A DNA stretch of 7,105 nt from the NCBI GenBank assembly GCA_019425045.1, contig JAHYYI010000052.1:1-7105 (forward strand), written 5' to 3'. Source of the stretch: Collinsella sp. GTDB lineage: Bacteria > Actinomycetota > Coriobacteriia > Coriobacteriales > Coriobacteriaceae. How positions within the stretch are numbered: position 1 is the first letter of the stretch; each line of letters begins with the position of its first letter. The notes under the pieces were generated by a model. The model was not told the origin of the DNA. It saw nothing but the letters and a program-made list of their open reading frames with translations, and did no database searches. A program made the translations under genes and the position numbers. Positions 5,720 through 7,105 of the stretch are shown piece by piece.

Positions 5720-5760
5720 AATTATTGCATCAGATATAACCCAACTATTTGGAGGTTCGA

Positions 5761-6069
5761 ATGGCACTCCCTCAGCTTACCGACGAGCAGCGCAAGCAGG
5801 CTCTTGAGAAGGCTGCTGCCGCACGTCACGCCCGCGCTGAGCTTCGCGAGCAGATCAAGAAGGGCGAGAAGTCCCTCGAGTCCGTGCTCAACTCCGATGA
5901 CCCCATCGCTTCCCGCATGAAGGTTTCCACCCTCATCGAGTCCTTGCCCGGTTATGGCAAGGCCAAGGCCGCCAAGATCATGGAGGAGCTCGGCATCTCC
6001 GCTACCCGTCGCGTCCAGGGCCTCGGTGTCCGTCAGCGCGAGCAGCTCCTCGAGCAGCTGACCAAATAA
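5761..6069 (+). CDS. mihF: Integration host factor, actinobacterial type (mIHF)
   Basis: This is a 102-residue basic protein of the actinobacterial IHF family, which is unrelated to the HU/IHF fold of Proteobacteria. Family members are nucleoid-associated DNA-binding and DNA-bending proteins, known from mycobacteria (phage L5 integration) and Streptomyces. The N-terminal MALPQLTDEQR and a charged, alanine-rich helix (about 8-35) precede the DNA-binding region. There, KVSTLIESLPGYGKAKA (54-70) has the family's helix-turn-helix-like, glycine-containing turn, and RRVQGLG (83-89) is also conserved. The ATG at 5761 follows GGAGG (5751-5755) by five bases. A TTG four codons earlier is in frame but overlaps that site and is rejected. 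The stop codon directly abuts the gmk start. The mihF-gmk-rpoZ order is conserved in other actinobacteria, including Mycobacterium tuberculosis. It probably acts as a general chromosome organiser. Confidence 0.9.
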   Translation: MALPQLTDEQRKQALEKAAAARHARAELREQIKKGEKSLESVLNSDDPIASRMKVSTLIESLPGYGKAKAAKIMEELGISATRRVQGLGVRQREQLLEQLTK

Positions 6070-6639
6070 GTGAGCGCTCAGGATTCAAAGCTCTTTGTGA
6101 TTTCTGGACCGTCAGGTGCAGGCAAGGGCACGCTCGTCACTCGTGTGCGCGAGCGTCGCTCTAACCTGGGCCTGACGGTTTCGGCTACCACGCGAGCCCC
6201 ACGCAAAGGCGAGGTCGACGGCGTCAATTACTTTTTTCTGACGCGCGAGGAGTTCGACCGCCGCGTGGCAAACGGCGAGTTTGTTGAGTGGGCCGAGGTC
6301 CACGGTAACTGCTACGGCACCTTGGTGAGCGAGGTCACATCCAAGCTTGCCTCTGGTTCGTCTCTAATCTTGGAGATCGATGTCCAGGGTGCCTTGCAGG
6401 TCAAGGAGCGTTTCCCCGAGGCCGTGCTGATTTTTATCAAGCCGCCTTCGCTCGAGGTGCTCCGCGAGCGTCTGGTCGGTCGCGGTACCGAGACGCCCGA
6501 GACGATCGAGCTGCGTATGGCAAACGCCGCCCATGAGCTTGCCCTTGCCGACCGCTACGACGACGTCGTGGTGAATGACGATCTCGACCGCGCGACCGAT
6601 GAGCTCGTTCGCGTTCTCGATATGCATGAAAGGATCTGA
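6070..6639 (+). CDS. gmk: Guanylate kinase
   Basis: Gmk phosphorylates GMP (and dGMP) to GDP with ATP, feeding GTP, dGTP and (p)ppGpp pools; it is essential in most bacteria and cytoplasmic. The 189 residues fit the family. The P-loop GPSGAGKGT is at 13-21. The GMP-binding segment starts at SATTRAPRKGE (38-48) and includes Tyr54 (NYFF), and EWAEVHGNCYGT (73-84) follows. LEIDVQGA (101-108) contains the conserved Asp104. The lid region contains RLVGRGTETPE (134-144) and RMANA (149-153). The start is GTG at 6070, immediately after the mihF TAA. I see no good ribosome binding site before it and no nearby ATG, so translation probably depends on ribosomes finishing mihF. The rpoZ start lies six bases past the stop. 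Confidence 0.95.
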   Translation: MSAQDSKLFVISGPSGAGKGTLVTRVRERRSNLGLTVSATTRAPRKGEVDGVNYFFLTREEFDRRVANGEFVEWAEVHGNCYGTLVSEVTSKLASGSSLILEIDVQGALQVKERFPEAVLIFIKPPSLEVLRERLVGRGTETPETIELRMANAAHELALADRYDDVVVNDDLDRATDELVRVLDMHERI

Positions 6640-6644
6640 GGTCC

Positions 6645-6926
6645 GTGTCCGTTGTAAAGCCTTGCATTGACGATCTTCTGGAGAAGACCGATCACAACCG
6701 CTTCCTGCTCGCCTCGCTTGCCTCCAAGCGCGCCTGCGACATTAACAGCATGCTGCGTGGCCAGCACAACCGCGTGCTCGCCGTTCAGGATGTCGACGAC
6801 ATCACCATTGCACTCTCCGGTGCCGATACCATCTCGATGGCTATGGACGAGATTGTCGACGGCGACATCTCCTACGACGAGGCCCGTTACGAGAAGGCGC
6901 TCGGCCACAAGGTTGCTGAAGCCTAA
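6645..6926 (+). CDS. rpoZ: DNA-directed RNA polymerase omega subunit
   Basis: The omega subunit binds the beta' subunit and helps RNA polymerase assemble and stay stable; in some bacteria it forms part of a ppGpp site. The 93-residue protein has the family pattern KPCIDDLLEKTDHNRFLLAS (5-24) followed by LASKRACDINSM (25-36). The last of these corresponds to the conserved A-x-R/K-RAR-x-I helix seen in other omegas. The C-terminal part includes DDITIALSG (51-59) and the acidic IVDGDISYDEA (69-79), both compatible with the family. Start: GTG at 6645, with AAAGGA (6629-6634) ten bases upstream or the closer GAGG (6638-6641). Neither is ideal. It lies five bases after gmk, and its TAA stop abuts the thiI ATG. 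The gmk-rpoZ pairing is widespread in bacteria. Confidence 0.92.
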   Translation: MSVVKPCIDDLLEKTDHNRFLLASLASKRACDINSMLRGQHNRVLAVQDVDDITIALSGADTISMAMDEIVDGDISYDEARYEKALGHKVAEA

Positions 6927-7105
6927 ATGGCAGCCCGCGTCTGCCTGGTCCACTATCACGAGGTTGGACTGAAGGGCAAGAACCGCGCACATTTTGAGCA
7001 TATCCTCATGGATAACATCAAGGCGGCCTTGGCCGCCTTTTCCGTGAATGCCGTGTCTCGAATTTCCGGTTATATCCTCGTGACCTTTAACGAGCATCAG
7101 GCCGA
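6927..7105 (+). CDS. thiI: tRNA sulfurtransferase ThiI, 5' end only (cut by window edge)
   Basis: The 59 complete codons visible match the N-terminal ferredoxin-like domain of ThiI. The protein transfers sulfur to U8 of tRNA to make 4-thiouridine and, in many bacteria, also supports thiazole synthesis for thiamine. The key match is LVHYHEVGLKGKNRAHFEHI (residues 7-26), equivalent to the family's RYGE-x-x-LKGKNR segment. The THUMP and PP-loop ATPase domains would lie beyond the window, so whether a rhodanese domain is present cannot be told. The ATG at 6927 directly follows the rpoZ TAA, with no strong ribosome binding site, so coupling to rpoZ is likely. A perfect 8-base inverted repeat with a T run lies inside the coding region at 7020-7041. 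In M. tuberculosis rpoZ is followed by a different gene (dfp/coaBC), so this neighbour differs by lineage. Confidence 0.85.
   Translation, partial: MAARVCLVHYHEVGLKGKNRAHFEHILMDNIKAALAAFSVNAVSRISGYILVTFNEHQA

Noticed and set aside
1..7105. A novel mobile, defence or biosynthetic system
   Set aside because: Every coding region has a recognised housekeeping assignment with intact motifs. No integrase, transposase, toxin, CRISPR repeat or unexplained gene is present, and the only unexplained sequence is the leader and intergenic structure listed above.

Overview
This window is a chromosomal housekeeping region from a high-GC Gram-positive bacterium. All genes are on the + strand. The best fit is an actinobacterium of the class Coriobacteriia, Collinsella-like. 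The reasons are the GC-rich codon use (C or G strongly favoured at third positions), the actinobacterial-type integration host factor (mihF) next to gmk and rpoZ, and a pyrimidine cluster that uses the NAD-linked dihydroorotate dehydrogenase pair pyrK-pyrD, as in Firmicutes and anaerobes. The genus is inferred from gene content and has not been confirmed by a database search.

Layout: positions 1-196 are a non-coding leader. It can fold into three mutually exclusive hairpins ending in a seven-T tract, the design expected of a PyrR-controlled transcription attenuator. The tightly packed genes pyrR, pyrB and pyrC follow (197-3003). A 92-base gap with a terminator-like hairpin comes next, then pyrK, pyrD and pyrF (3096-5520). 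A 240-base intergenic region (5521-5760) has several inverted repeats and a probable promoter. The second cluster is mihF, gmk, rpoZ and the 5' end of thiI (5761-7105, running off the window).

How the genes work together: pyrB, pyrC, pyrK/pyrD and pyrF encode steps 2, 3, 4 and 6 of de novo UMP synthesis. Step 1 (carbamoyl phosphate synthetase, carAB) and step 5 (orotate phosphoribosyltransferase, pyrE) are not in the window. PyrR should sense UMP/UTP against PRPP and shut down its own operon through the leader. In the second cluster, gmk makes GDP for GTP and (p)ppGpp, rpoZ encodes the RNA polymerase omega subunit, mihF encodes a nucleoid DNA-binding protein, and thiI encodes a tRNA 4-thiouridine/thiamine sulfur-transfer enzyme. 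Junctions are very tight (stop/start overlaps or abutments at pyrB/pyrC, pyrK/pyrD, pyrD/pyrF, mihF/gmk and rpoZ/thiI), so translational coupling is likely.

No mobile element, CRISPR array, tRNA/rRNA, phage gene or defence system is visible. The protein-coding content is conventional. What merits a second look is the regulatory sequence in the pyrR leader, at the pyrC-pyrK junction and in the pyrF-mihF intergenic region.
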